Source of the DNA: Propionibacteriaceae bacterium
GTDB taxonomy: Bacteria > Actinomycetota > Actinomycetes > Propionibacteriales > Propionibacteriaceae
Length of the DNA stretch: 11,528 nucleotides
Direction of reading: 5' to 3'
Assembly (NCBI GenBank): GCA_003153855.1
Contig: PMBM01000103.1
Coordinates: 37,504 to 49,031, forward strand
Shown here: positions 1-5,424 of the stretch, one piece after another
How positions within the stretch are numbered: position 1 is the first letter of the stretch
Layout: each line of letters starts with the position of its first letter
Notes under the pieces: generated by a model
The model's input: only the letters and a program-made list of their open reading frames with translations
Told to the model about the DNA's origin: nothing
Database searches by the model: none
Position numbers and translations under genes: made by a program

Positions 1-1182
1 CGCATGCAGGAGGGAACGCCCGCTCTCGTCGGCATGGCGATGATCACCGCCGCCCTGGTCGCACATCGCCGCGCCCACCTGCCGTACCTCGTCTATCTCC
101 GCGACCCCACCGTCGGCGGCGTGATGGCCTCATGGGGTTCCCTCGGCCACGTCACGGCGGCCGAGCCGGGCGCGCTGGTCGGGTTCCTCGGCCCTCGGGT
201 CTACAAGGCGATCTTCGGCGAGGACTTCCCCGAGGGCGTACAGACGGCGGAGAACCTCTTCCGCTGCGGCCTCATCGACGCCGTGCTGCCGGCCGAGCTG
301 CTCGCCGACGAGGTCGACCGCGTGCTTGCCGTGCTGATGGCGCCCACGGAGCCGTTGCCCCCCGACCCGGGCCTCAGCGCTGACGACTCCGTCGCCGACG
401 CCGACCTTCTCCCCGACATCTCGGCCTGGGACCTGATCACCCGCTCGCGGAACCCCGAGAGGCCGGGGATCCGGCGCCTGCTGCGCTACGGGGCGACCGA
501 TGTCGTACGGCTGCAGGGCACCGGCGAGGGCGAGCACGACCCCGGCCTGGTCCTGGCCCTCGCACGCTTCGGTGGGGCGCCCTGCGTGTTCCTCGGCCAG
601 GACCGGCGCGGACAGAGCGCGGAGAACCCCATGGGACCGGCGGCGCTGGCGGCCGCGCGTCGTGGGATCCGCCTGTCCCGCCAGCTCGTCCTGCCGCTGG
701 TCACGCTCATCGACACTCGCGGCGCTGCGCTCACCCGGGAGGCCGAGGAACGCGGCCTGGCGGGGGAGATCGCCCGTACCCTCGCGGACATCATCGACCT
801 GCCCGCGCCGACCGTGTCCATGCTCATCGGCGAGGGCACCGGAGGCGGAGCGCTGGCGCTGTTCCCGGCCGACCGGATGATCGCGGCCCAGCACGGGTGG
901 TTGTCACCGCTGCCACCGGAGGGCGCGAGCGCGATCATGCACCGTACGACCGACCGGGCGCCGGAGATGGCCGCGGCCCAGGGCGTACGGGCGAAGGACC
1001 TCCTCGCGCGCGGCATCGTCGACCACGTCGTCGTCGAGCGTCCGGACGCCGCCGACGAGCCCGAGGAGTTCTGCCGCCGCATGGGCCGCGTCCTGGCGCA
1101 CGAGCTGCTCAAGCTCATGGCGATGGACCCGGACGAGAGGTACGCGGCCCGGCTGGCCCGCATGCGCCGCCTCGGCGCCTGA
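1..1182 (+). CDS. Acetyl/acyl-CoA carboxylase carboxyltransferase, fused beta-alpha (AccD-AccA type), 5' truncated by the window edge
   Basis: The protein transfers the carboxyl group from carboxybiotin to acetyl-CoA or propionyl-CoA, giving malonyl- or methylmalonyl-CoA in the cytoplasm. The frame is open from base 1. The first visible residues, RMQEGTPALVGMA, match the conserved GGARMQEG segment of the AccD half, so the ATG at base 4 is internal and the real start lies upstream. Residues up to about 115 are the end of the beta half (FGEDFPEGVQTAE, CGLIDAVLP). After an acidic linker, the alpha half follows: SRNPERPGIRRLLRY, LPLVTLIDTRGA, then the GEGTGGGALAL glycine-rich acyl-CoA-binding loop, PPEGASAIM and ARGIVDHVV. 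Single-chain beta-alpha fusions are common in actinobacteria. The stop is TGA at 1180-1182. The substrate (acetyl- or propionyl-CoA) cannot be decided from the visible part. No biotin carboxylase or biotin carrier gene is visible in the window. Confidence 0.9.
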   Translation, partial: RMQEGTPALVGMAMITAALVAHRRAHLPYLVYLRDPTVGGVMASWGSLGHVTAAEPGALVGFLGPRVYKAIFGEDFPEGVQTAENLFRCGLIDAVLPAELLADEVDRVLAVLMAPTEPLPPDPGLSADDSVADADLLPDISAWDLITRSRNPERPGIRRLLRYGATDVVRLQGTGEGEHDPGLVLALARFGGAPCVFLGQDRRGQSAENPMGPAALAAARRGIRLSRQLVLPLVTLIDTRGAALTREAEERGLAGEIARTLADIIDLPAPTVSMLIGEGTGGGALALFPADRMIAAQHGWLSPLPPEGASAIMHRTTDRAPEMAAAQGVRAKDLLARGIVDHVVVERPDAADEPEEFCRRMGRVLAHELLKLMAMDPDERYAARLARMRRLGA

Positions 1183-1214
1183 CCGTCACCCGTGCGGGCG
1201 CCTAGTCTGCGGTC
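1179..1214 (+). promoter_or_regulatory. Predicted leaderless promoter of the DUF1028 gene
   Basis: A -10-like hexamer TAGTCT lies at 1203-1208. Six bases follow, and the ATG at 1215 falls at the position expected for +1, so the transcript would begin at the start codon. A weak -35-like CTGACC at 1179-1184 (18-base spacer) overlaps the stop codon of the upstream gene. No purine-rich Shine-Dalgarno sequence precedes the ATG. Leaderless genes with a TANNNT box six to seven bases before the start are well known in actinobacteria; use of this one is inferred. Confidence 0.6.
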
Positions 1215-2045
1215 ATGACGTTCTCCATCGCCGCACACTCCGGAGACGCCTGGGGCGTCGCGGTCGCCAGCAAGTTCGTCTGCGTGGGGTCGATCGTCCC
1301 CGAGGTACGGCTGGGGGTCGGCGCCGTCGCCACGCAGTCGTTCGCCCGTGTCGCGTACAGGGCGGAGATCCTTGCCGCACTGGATGCCGGTTCCCCGGTT
1401 CAGGCGGCACTCGACTCCGCGGTGGCCGCCGACGAGGGCGGTGAGTCGCGCCAGCTGGGCGCCGTGGGGGCCGACGGGGCCGCCACGTACACGGGTGGCG
1501 AGTGCATGGACTGGGCAGGCGGGATCGCGAAGGGCGACGGCGCCGAGGCGTACGCGATCCAGGGCAACATCCTCGTCGGTCCAGGGGTGGTCGCCGAGAT
1601 GGAGCGCGCGTTCCTCGCGACGGCGGGCCTGCCGCTCGATCGTCGCCTCCTCGCGGCGCTGCTGGCCGGTGATGCCGCCGGCGGCGACTCGCGGGGGCGC
1701 CAGAGCGCCGCGCTGGTCGTCCACGCGCCCGGCGCGGGGTACGACGCGAGCGGCATCCTCGCGGACGTACGTGTCGACGACCATCCGAATGCGCCGACCG
1801 AGCTCGCTCGTGTGCACGACATCGCCACGCTCGTCCTGGGCGGACCCGAGGACGTACAGCCCTATGACTCCGCGTTGTACGAGGAGGTGGCGGGCCATCT
1901 CCGGCGCCTCGGTTATGACGCGCCTGACACGGAGACGGCGCTCGCCGGCTGGGCCGGCGTCGTGAACCTCGAGAACCGCTTCGTGCCGGGCGGCATCGAC
2001 GCACGCGTGCTGGTCGAGCTGCGCAGGGCCGCGTCCCTGGCGTGA
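1215..2045 (+). CDS. DUF1028 family protein (Ntn-hydrolase-like)
   Basis: This is a 276-residue cytoplasmic protein recognised as DUF1028. It starts with the family's characteristic MTFSIAAHS strand, followed by WGVAVASKF (about 13-21). Other family blocks are VGAVATQSF (35-43), QGNILVG (116-122), GGDSRGRQSAAL (156-167) and LADVRVDDHPNAP (182-194). The fold is related to N-terminal nucleophile hydrolases, but the substrate and reaction of the family are not established. The length is near that of single-domain members; some relatives carry an extra C-terminal domain that is absent here. There is no signal peptide or membrane segment. The ATG at 1215 is supported by the exact TAGTCT-N6-ATG spacing. 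The gene has its own promoter 32 bases after the carboxyltransferase gene and is followed by a strong hairpin, so it looks monocistronic. Confidence 0.88.
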   Translation: MTFSIAAHSGDAWGVAVASKFVCVGSIVPEVRLGVGAVATQSFARVAYRAEILAALDAGSPVQAALDSAVAADEGGESRQLGAVGADGAATYTGGECMDWAGGIAKGDGAEAYAIQGNILVGPGVVAEMERAFLATAGLPLDRRLLAALLAGDAAGGDSRGRQSAALVVHAPGAGYDASGILADVRVDDHPNAPTELARVHDIATLVLGGPEDVQPYDSALYEEVAGHLRRLGYDAPDTETALAGWAGVVNLENRFVPGGIDARVLVELRRAASLA

Positions 2046-2050
2046 CCCCG

Positions 2051-2083
2051 GAGCGACCCGGGCTACGGCCCGGCCGATCGCTC
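2051..2083 (+). terminator. GC-rich hairpin, probable terminator of the DUF1028 gene
   Basis: A two-part stem starts five bases after the stop codon. The outer arms are GAGCGA (2051-2056) and TCGCTC (2078-2083). The inner arms are CCGGGC (2058-2063) and GCCCGG (2068-2073) around a TACG loop. Both 6-bp stems are perfect, separated by one unpaired base on the left and four on the right. There is no strong T tract, only CTCTGCCTTG after it, so termination is inferred from position and stability. Confidence 0.6.
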
Positions 2084-2090
2084 TGCCTTG

Positions 2091-2096
2091 TATCGT
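2091..2096 (+). promoter_or_regulatory. Candidate -10 box of the 2107 gene
   Basis: TATCGT fits TANNNT and predicts transcription starting near 2103-2104, giving a leader of at most four bases before the ATG at 2107. It overlaps the in-frame GTG at 2095, so that codon would not be on the transcript. This is the main reason for choosing the ATG. The spacing is less exact than at the other leaderless starts in the window. Confidence 0.4.
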
Positions 2097-2106
2097 GAAC
2101 GGCACC

Positions 2107-2811
2107 ATGTCATGGCTCGATCTGCCGCCTCTCGACCTCGTCGGCGCTGCCCCGGACCCGATCGTCGCTCCAGACGAGAGCGGTCTCGCCAGGGGCTTGC
2201 TCGGGCTCGTCGCGGGAGGGCTCGTGGGGTTCTGGAACACGAGCTCCGCCGAGATCTGGCGTCCGGACAACCCGGCCGCGCTCGCCGCCATCCTCGGTGT
2301 CGGTGAGGTGGAGCGGGTCGACACCGGTACGGGCTTCGCCGAGTGCGGGCGGCTCGACCGCGAGAAGAAGACCCTGCTGGTACGCAACCGCAACCCGCGT
2401 TCCGGCGCACCAAGGACATTTCCCGGACGGCCAGTGGGCCTGTCCGACCCCGGGCTCGACCCCCAGGCGGCGTGGCAGCTGCGGCACATGGTCGACGTGG
2501 CGCTGCGGCGTGACGAACGCTGGGCGCTCGCGCCGGGCGGGCTGGGCTACAGCGAGTTCTTCCTGGGCGTCGAGACCGGTCCCTGGCAAGGGCAGCGTCG
2601 GCTCATCGTCACCGTGCAGCCGGCGGTACTGGCGAGGAAGTGGGCCAGCGGCAGGCTGGGCATCGCGAAAGCCGGCGGCACACCGTCCCGCTCCGCCGGT
2701 GTCCCCCTGAGCCCGCAGGGCATCGACGAGGCCGTGAAGATGCTGGTCTCTGCGATGTCCGAGTCCGGGCTGTCGGCATGGGAGTTCATGCCGGTGTTCC
2801 CGGTCCTCTGA
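2107..2811 (+). CDS. Hypothetical protein, 234 residues, family not recognised
   Basis: No family is recognised. The protein begins MSWLDLPPLDLVG and has a short hydrophobic, glycine-rich segment at about residues 27-41 (LARGLLGLVAGGLVG). This is too short and central to call a confident membrane helix or signal peptide. The middle is rich in Arg and Pro (ECGRLDREKKTLLVRNRNPRSGAPRTF). The C-terminal half alternates short hydrophobic strands with loops (WALAPGGLGYSEFFLGVET, RRLIVTVQPAVLARKW) and ends in a helical stretch (GIDEAVKMLVSAMSES) and WEFMPVFPVL, which suggests a compact alpha/beta domain. An in-frame GTG at 2095 would add four residues but overlaps the predicted -10 box. Codon use has the strong third-position GC bias of its neighbours, which supports it as a real gene. 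It has its own promoter signal and no clear functional link to the flanking genes. Confidence 0.7.
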   Translation: MSWLDLPPLDLVGAAPDPIVAPDESGLARGLLGLVAGGLVGFWNTSSAEIWRPDNPAALAAILGVGEVERVDTGTGFAECGRLDREKKTLLVRNRNPRSGAPRTFPGRPVGLSDPGLDPQAAWQLRHMVDVALRRDERWALAPGGLGYSEFFLGVETGPWQGQRRLIVTVQPAVLARKWASGRLGIAKAGGTPSRSAGVPLSPQGIDEAVKMLVSAMSESGLSAWEFMPVFPVL

Positions 2812-3040
2812 GGCGGCTGCAGAGGGCACCTGGGGACCCGCCGAGGGCGTCCTCCCTTGTCGGTACGGGATTGCTCACCGGGACCTCAACCTCACTCGAG
2901 ATTCCTTTCAGGGAAACGATTTACTGCCCTTCTTAAGGAACCCATGAGGATTGACTCAGGCATGGTGACGTGGACCCTCCGGCGACGTACTCTCTGCGTG
3001 GGGACACAACGCACTCACGTGCGCAAATGGGAGTTAGTCA
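2812..3040 (+). other. Intergenic leader region upstream of the 3041 gene, locally AT-richer
   Basis: No gene is called here; the short open frames lack the codon bias of the real genes. The first part can form a modest hairpin at about 2832-2855 (CGCC-GAG-GGCG plus outer pairs) that could end transcription of the upstream gene. From about 2885 to 3035 the sequence is visibly less GC-rich than its surroundings. It holds TTGACT at 2951-2956 and a -10-like TACTCT at 2988-2993, which are too far apart to act as one promoter. TACTCT has a weak -35 candidate GTGACG at 2965-2970 with a 17-base spacer. GGGAG at 3029-3033 lies seven bases before the next ATG and is a good Shine-Dalgarno sequence. This gene therefore has a true 5' leader, unlike most others in the window. 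Confidence 0.4.
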
Positions 3041-3919
3041 ATGGCTGTGGCGTACACGGTCCCAGGACCTGTGCGTTCGATCAGATCGTTCGATCGTCGC
3101 GCGGGCTGGACCTTCATCCACGCAGGCTCTGAGCTTGCGCTGCTCGGAGCGGATCTCGATCCGCTCGGGAGCTGGCGCCTGCCTGCCGGCGTGGTGGGTC
3201 TCGCCGACGCCGACCCGATCACCGACACCGTCGTTTTCGACGACGGCTCCGGCATCGTCCTGCAGCGCCACGGCAAGACGCGCTGGCGCCGGGAGCACGC
3301 GCAGTGGGGTCTCGAGCAGGGCGGCGGTACATGGCTGAGCAGCGGGCACGCGTGGGCGGTCGTCCCCTCGGACAACGGCGTCAGGTGCGAACTGCTCCGC
3401 ATGAACATCCACACAGGCGTCGTGACCGGCACGGCACCGATGGGCAGCATCCCGTCCGGCATCGAGCTCGTGAGTGGCGCGGAAGGGTGGCTCGGCATCG
3501 GCATCGGCGACGATCGGGCAGCGCGCGCCTGGTTCCTGCGCAGCGACGCCACCTCGATCGACCTGCGCGAGGCGCCGTGGCGCAACCGCGTACTGACCGA
3601 CGTACATGTCTCGGGCAAGTACGTACTGACGGCACCTCAGGGCGGTACGGGTCCGCTGGAGGTCTTCTCCTGGCCCGACTTCGAGCCCGTCTGGACCGTC
3701 GCGGCGCCGAGCCTGCCCGACTCGGCGTGGCTCGAGTCCGCCGTGTTCGTAGGGGACGACCTCGTGGCCGCCTTCGACCCGGGTGACGGCGACATCGGCG
3801 AGTGCGTTCGGATCCCTCCGAACCGGAGCATGGCTCGTGTGGGCGGGGAGTCCTGGCCGGCTCCGGGCGGTACGGGCTTCTGGATCGAGTACGACGGCCA
3901 GCAACTCATCCGCCGCTGA
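3041..3919 (+). CDS. Hypothetical protein, 292 residues, possibly beta-propeller-like
   Basis: No family is recognised with certainty. The sequence is almost entirely short beta-strand-like segments separated by Gly/Asp turns, with recurring patterns such as GWTFIHAGSELALLGADLDPLGSWRLP, DTVVFDDGSGIVLQRHGKTRWRR and VFSWPDFEPVWTVAAP. Trp often closes a strand. This looks like a WD40/PQQ-type propeller of few blades, but the repeats are degenerate and no blade motif is exact. No signal peptide, lipobox or membrane helix is visible, so a cytoplasmic location is inferred. The ATG is supported by GGGAG at 3029-3033, seven bases upstream. The gene converges on the DUF559 gene; its stop at 3917-3919 lies two bases before the first repeat of the left cluster. 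Its three Val-Arg pairs use GTG, GTC or GTT for Val, whereas several neighbouring genes use GTA, a small hint of a different codon history. Confidence 0.72.
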   Translation: MAVAYTVPGPVRSIRSFDRRAGWTFIHAGSELALLGADLDPLGSWRLPAGVVGLADADPITDTVVFDDGSGIVLQRHGKTRWRREHAQWGLEQGGGTWLSSGHAWAVVPSDNGVRCELLRMNIHTGVVTGTAPMGSIPSGIELVSGAEGWLGIGIGDDRAARAWFLRSDATSIDLREAPWRNRVLTDVHVSGKYVLTAPQGGTGPLEVFSWPDFEPVWTVAAPSLPDSAWLESAVFVGDDLVAAFDPGDGDIGECVRIPPNRSMARVGGESWPAPGGTGFWIEYDGQQLIRR

Positions 3920-3921
3920 GC

Positions 3922-4076
3922 GACGTTGTCTGGGTTGTCAGCGGACGATCGGGATGTTCAGCCCGCTCGACCGAAGTTGTCGAGGTTATGAGCCCATAAA
4001 TAGGCGCTGTTTGCCCAACAACTTTGGTTCGGCGCCGTTGAGCGCCGGAGCCACCACTCGTATCACCAACAACTTC
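3922..4076. repeat. Left repeat cluster: four copies of a ~20-bp element in ++-- order
   Basis: Copies lie at 3922-3941 (+), 3973-3992 (+), 4006-4025 (-) and 4057-4076 (-), read against the consensus GAAGTTGTTCGGGTTATGAG. Copy 1 (GACGTTGTCTGGGTTGTCAG) and copy 2 (GAAGTTGTCGAGGTTATGAG) agree at 15 of 20 positions. Copy 4 (GAAGTTGTTGGTGATACGAG) agrees with copy 2 at 15 of 20. Copy 3 keeps only the first 12 bases well (AAAGTTGTTGGG). Copies 2 and 4 contain a perfect 14-bp inverted repeat, TCGACCGAAGTTGT at 3967-3980 and its complement at 4069-4082. The cluster fills the space between two convergent genes. It is not a CRISPR array because the orientation alternates and the copies are degenerate. 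Confidence 0.72.
4030..4047. terminator. Hairpin between convergent genes, possible bidirectional terminator
   Basis: CGGCGC at 4030-4035 and GCGCCG at 4042-4047 form a 6-bp GC stem around the loop CGTTGA. It sits between copies 3 and 4 of the left repeat cluster, downstream of both the 3041 gene and the DUF559 gene. There is no T tract on either side. It may serve as a terminator for both or may simply be part of the repeat structure. Confidence 0.35.
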
Positions 4077-4092
4077 GGTCGAAGGGGTCACG

Positions 4093-5049
4093 TCAAGCGG
4101 CCAAGGCTCGTTCGATGCGTGCGATCACCACGTGTGGGGTGAAGTGGATCTCCTTGCCCAGCCACCGCACGAAGCGGTAGTCGTCGTCGCGCAGGACCTG
4201 CTCGCGCTCCTTCTCACGCACGTACGCGGTGGGGTCGCTGCCCTTCGTCGCGCCGTCGCACTCGCCGATCAGCCGGTTGCTCTCCCAGAAGAAGTCAGGG
4301 TAGACCGTTCCTAGCCGCGTCCGGATCGGCGGCTGGAACAGGGGGACCGGGAGTCGGGCGAGATGTAGGTGGCCAGCGGTCAGGGACTCTGCGGCCGACT
4401 CCCTTGCCGGCTCGACAAGGGGGATCACTGCCGCGAGGCGGCGCACCTTGCGACCCACCACCGCGGTCAGGGCCTCTCGGGCTGCGGCGATGAGGCGAGG
4501 GTTCAGGAAGTCCCGGCGCCGCTCCGTACCGACGAACGAGACCAGGATCTTCCGGGCCGCGCCGTCGAGGATCACCAGTGCCTCGGGCAGCGGGAGCCCT
4601 GTGGCCAGGTCGACGGCCGTACGCGTGATGGAGGTGACGGAGTATCCGTCCAGGTCCCGCGTGACCTCCGAGGCAGGGAGCAGCCCGATGTGCCGAATGG
4701 CCGTGCCTCCACGAGACCTGTAGGAACGGTCGTTGACGTACGTCGCCGAAGCAGGCCGCTCGTGCCAGTCGCGGAACGAGGGCGACGGCAGGCCCCAGAC
4801 GACGGCCGCCGACTGGTGGCTGAGCACGGCATCTGGGTTGGCCACCTGCTCGGCGTGGGCCATCATCACGTGACGCGCGGCCGGGTCGTCCGGCCAGGCA
4901 GCCGCGGCGACGAACACGCCACGTCTCAGCCTCAGCAGCCGTCCGGAGGACAACGCCGTGTGGATCATCTCGTCGGTCACGCCGCCTGCGACGAGCAGAC
5001 GTCGGGACACGGGCTGTGTGGGGAGCGCCCAGGGGTGGGGAGTTCGCAT
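4093..5049 (-). CDS. AbiEi-type winged-helix plus DUF559 (Vsr-like nuclease fold) protein
   Basis: This 318-residue protein has two parts. Residues about 13-48 (QPVSRRLLVAGGVTDEMIHTALSSGRLLRLRRGVFV) match the winged-helix domain at the start of AbiEi antitoxins, the type that reads a DNA site and represses. Residues about 250-318 match DUF559, a Vsr/PD-(D/E)XK-like fold. Candidate acidic residues are D252 (VYPDFFW) and E263 with D265 (LIGECDG), followed by a basic helix (YVREKEREQVLRDD) and FVRWLGKEI. The middle (HQSAAVVWGLP, TSITRTAVDLA, EALVILDGA) is typical of these actinobacterial fusions. No AbiEii nucleotidyltransferase toxin gene is adjacent, so it is an orphan and need not be an antitoxin. 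The ATG at 5049 is chosen because CAGGCT-N6-ATG mimics the leaderless layout of other genes here; ATGs at 5070 and 5109 would add 7 or 20 residues. Its three Val-Arg pairs all use GTG. Four repeat copies flank it on each side. Nuclease activity is inferred, not known. Confidence 0.85.
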   Translation of the reverse strand: MRTPHPWALPTQPVSRRLLVAGGVTDEMIHTALSSGRLLRLRRGVFVAAAAWPDDPAARHVMMAHAEQVANPDAVLSHQSAAVVWGLPSPSFRDWHERPASATYVNDRSYRSRGGTAIRHIGLLPASEVTRDLDGYSVTSITRTAVDLATGLPLPEALVILDGAARKILVSFVGTERRRDFLNPRLIAAAREALTAVVGRKVRRLAAVIPLVEPARESAAESLTAGHLHLARLPVPLFQPPIRTRLGTVYPDFFWESNRLIGECDGATKGSDPTAYVREKEREQVLRDDDYRFVRWLGKEIHFTPHVVIARIERALAA

Positions 5050-5061
5050 CGCACAAGCCTG
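5050..5061 (-). promoter_or_regulatory. Predicted leaderless promoter of the DUF559 gene (CAGGCT variant)
   Basis: On the minus strand CAGGCT (5061-5056) is followed by six bases and the ATG at 5049-5047, the same geometry as TAGGCT-N6-ATG upstream of the aldo/keto reductase gene. The first T of the consensus is C here, so the match is weaker. No -35 element is apparent. Confidence 0.4.
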
Positions 5062-5188
5062 CCCCGGCATCAGGACCTGGCGCCACCGACCCTGTGCATA
5101 ACTCGGCATGGTGGGAACTCCGACCGATGGCGACGGTGCGATGGCGTCAGGACGCGCAGCTGGGTGGAGGCATCCCACGCTCCCGACC

Positions 5189-5343
5189 GAAGATGTTCGG
5201 CTCATGCAGGGCGGCCCGCCGAGTCTCCAGAGGGCAACCCACGTTGTTCGTGTGGTGAGGCTCGTCTGGGGCCCCATAGCCCGAACAACATCGCGGGGGG
5301 TGCTGCGATGGCTGACCGACCTCTCCATAACCCGGACACGTTC
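5189..5343. repeat. Right repeat cluster: four copies of the same ~20-bp element, again in ++-- order
   Basis: Copies lie at 5189-5209 (+), 5240-5260 (+), 5272-5292 (-) and 5323-5343 (-). Read in the consensus direction they begin GAAGATGTTCGGCTCATG, CACGTTGTTCGTGTGGTGAG, GATGTTGTTCGGGCTATGGG and GAACGTGTCCGGGTTATGGA. Against GAAGTTGTTCGGGTTATGAG plus one trailing G, the third copy matches at 18 of 21 positions, and the second and fourth at 16 of 21; the first needs one inserted base. Orientation order and spacing closely parallel the left cluster, and both clusters span 155 bp. This cluster lies between divergent genes, so a terminator role cannot explain it. Confidence 0.72.
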
Positions 5344-5412
5344 GGTGGGGCGACCACGTGCGGACGCGTCGCACAGCCGGTCGGCGATCGGCGACCTGTC
5401 GCACGTCTCGCC

Positions 5413-5424
5413 TAGGCTGGTCGC
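5413..5424 (+). promoter_or_regulatory. Predicted leaderless promoter of the aldo/keto reductase gene
   Basis: TAGGCT at 5413-5418 is followed by six bases and the ATG at 5425, which places +1 on the A of the start codon. No Shine-Dalgarno sequence is present. GCGACC at 5391-5396, 16 bases upstream, is only a weak -35 candidate. The box lies about 70 bases after the last copy of the right repeat cluster. Confidence 0.6.

Larger units (their letters stand above)
5062..5424. other. Divergent intergenic region between the DUF559 and aldo/keto reductase genes
   Basis: About 375 bases lie between the two divergent starts, with no gene supported. From left to right it holds the upstream region of the DUF559 gene, including TTATGCACA on the minus strand (5101-5093), which fits the DnaA-box pattern TTATNCACA. 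The right repeat cluster follows at 5189-5343. A stretch of about 70 bases then leads to the -10 box of the reductase gene at 5413. Open frames crossing the region are not convincing because they run over the repeats and lack consistent codon bias. Confidence 0.5.

Noticed and set aside
4..6. ATG at base 4 as the start of the carboxyltransferase
   Set aside because: It is the Met of the conserved RMQEG segment in the middle of the AccD half; the frame is open to base 1, so the gene is truncated.
1174..1202. GGCGCC copies around the end of the carboxyltransferase gene as a terminator
   Set aside because: The 6-bp sites are self-palindromic, separated by 17 bases, lack a T tract and overlap the predicted promoter of the next gene.
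486..2489. Very long open frame on the minus strand, opposite the carboxyltransferase and DUF1028 genes
   Set aside because: It is a shadow of GC-rich coding sequence: the predicted protein is rich in Arg, Ser and Pro with no domain, while the plus strand carries two recognisable families.
2857..3132. Short plus-strand open frame across the 2812-3040 gap
   Set aside because: It lacks third-position GC bias, has no start signal and overlaps the better supported 3041 gene in another frame.
3922..5343. CRISPR array or tRNA-like elements in the repeat clusters
   Set aside because: Repeats are degenerate, change orientation, have unequal spacing and no cas genes are nearby; no cloverleaf could be drawn.
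3920..5354. GCGAC at 3920-3924 and 5350-5354 as a target-site duplication bounding a mobile cassette
   Set aside because: Five GC-rich bases flanking a chosen interval are too easily found by chance; no transposase or terminal inverted repeat at the exact ends supports it.
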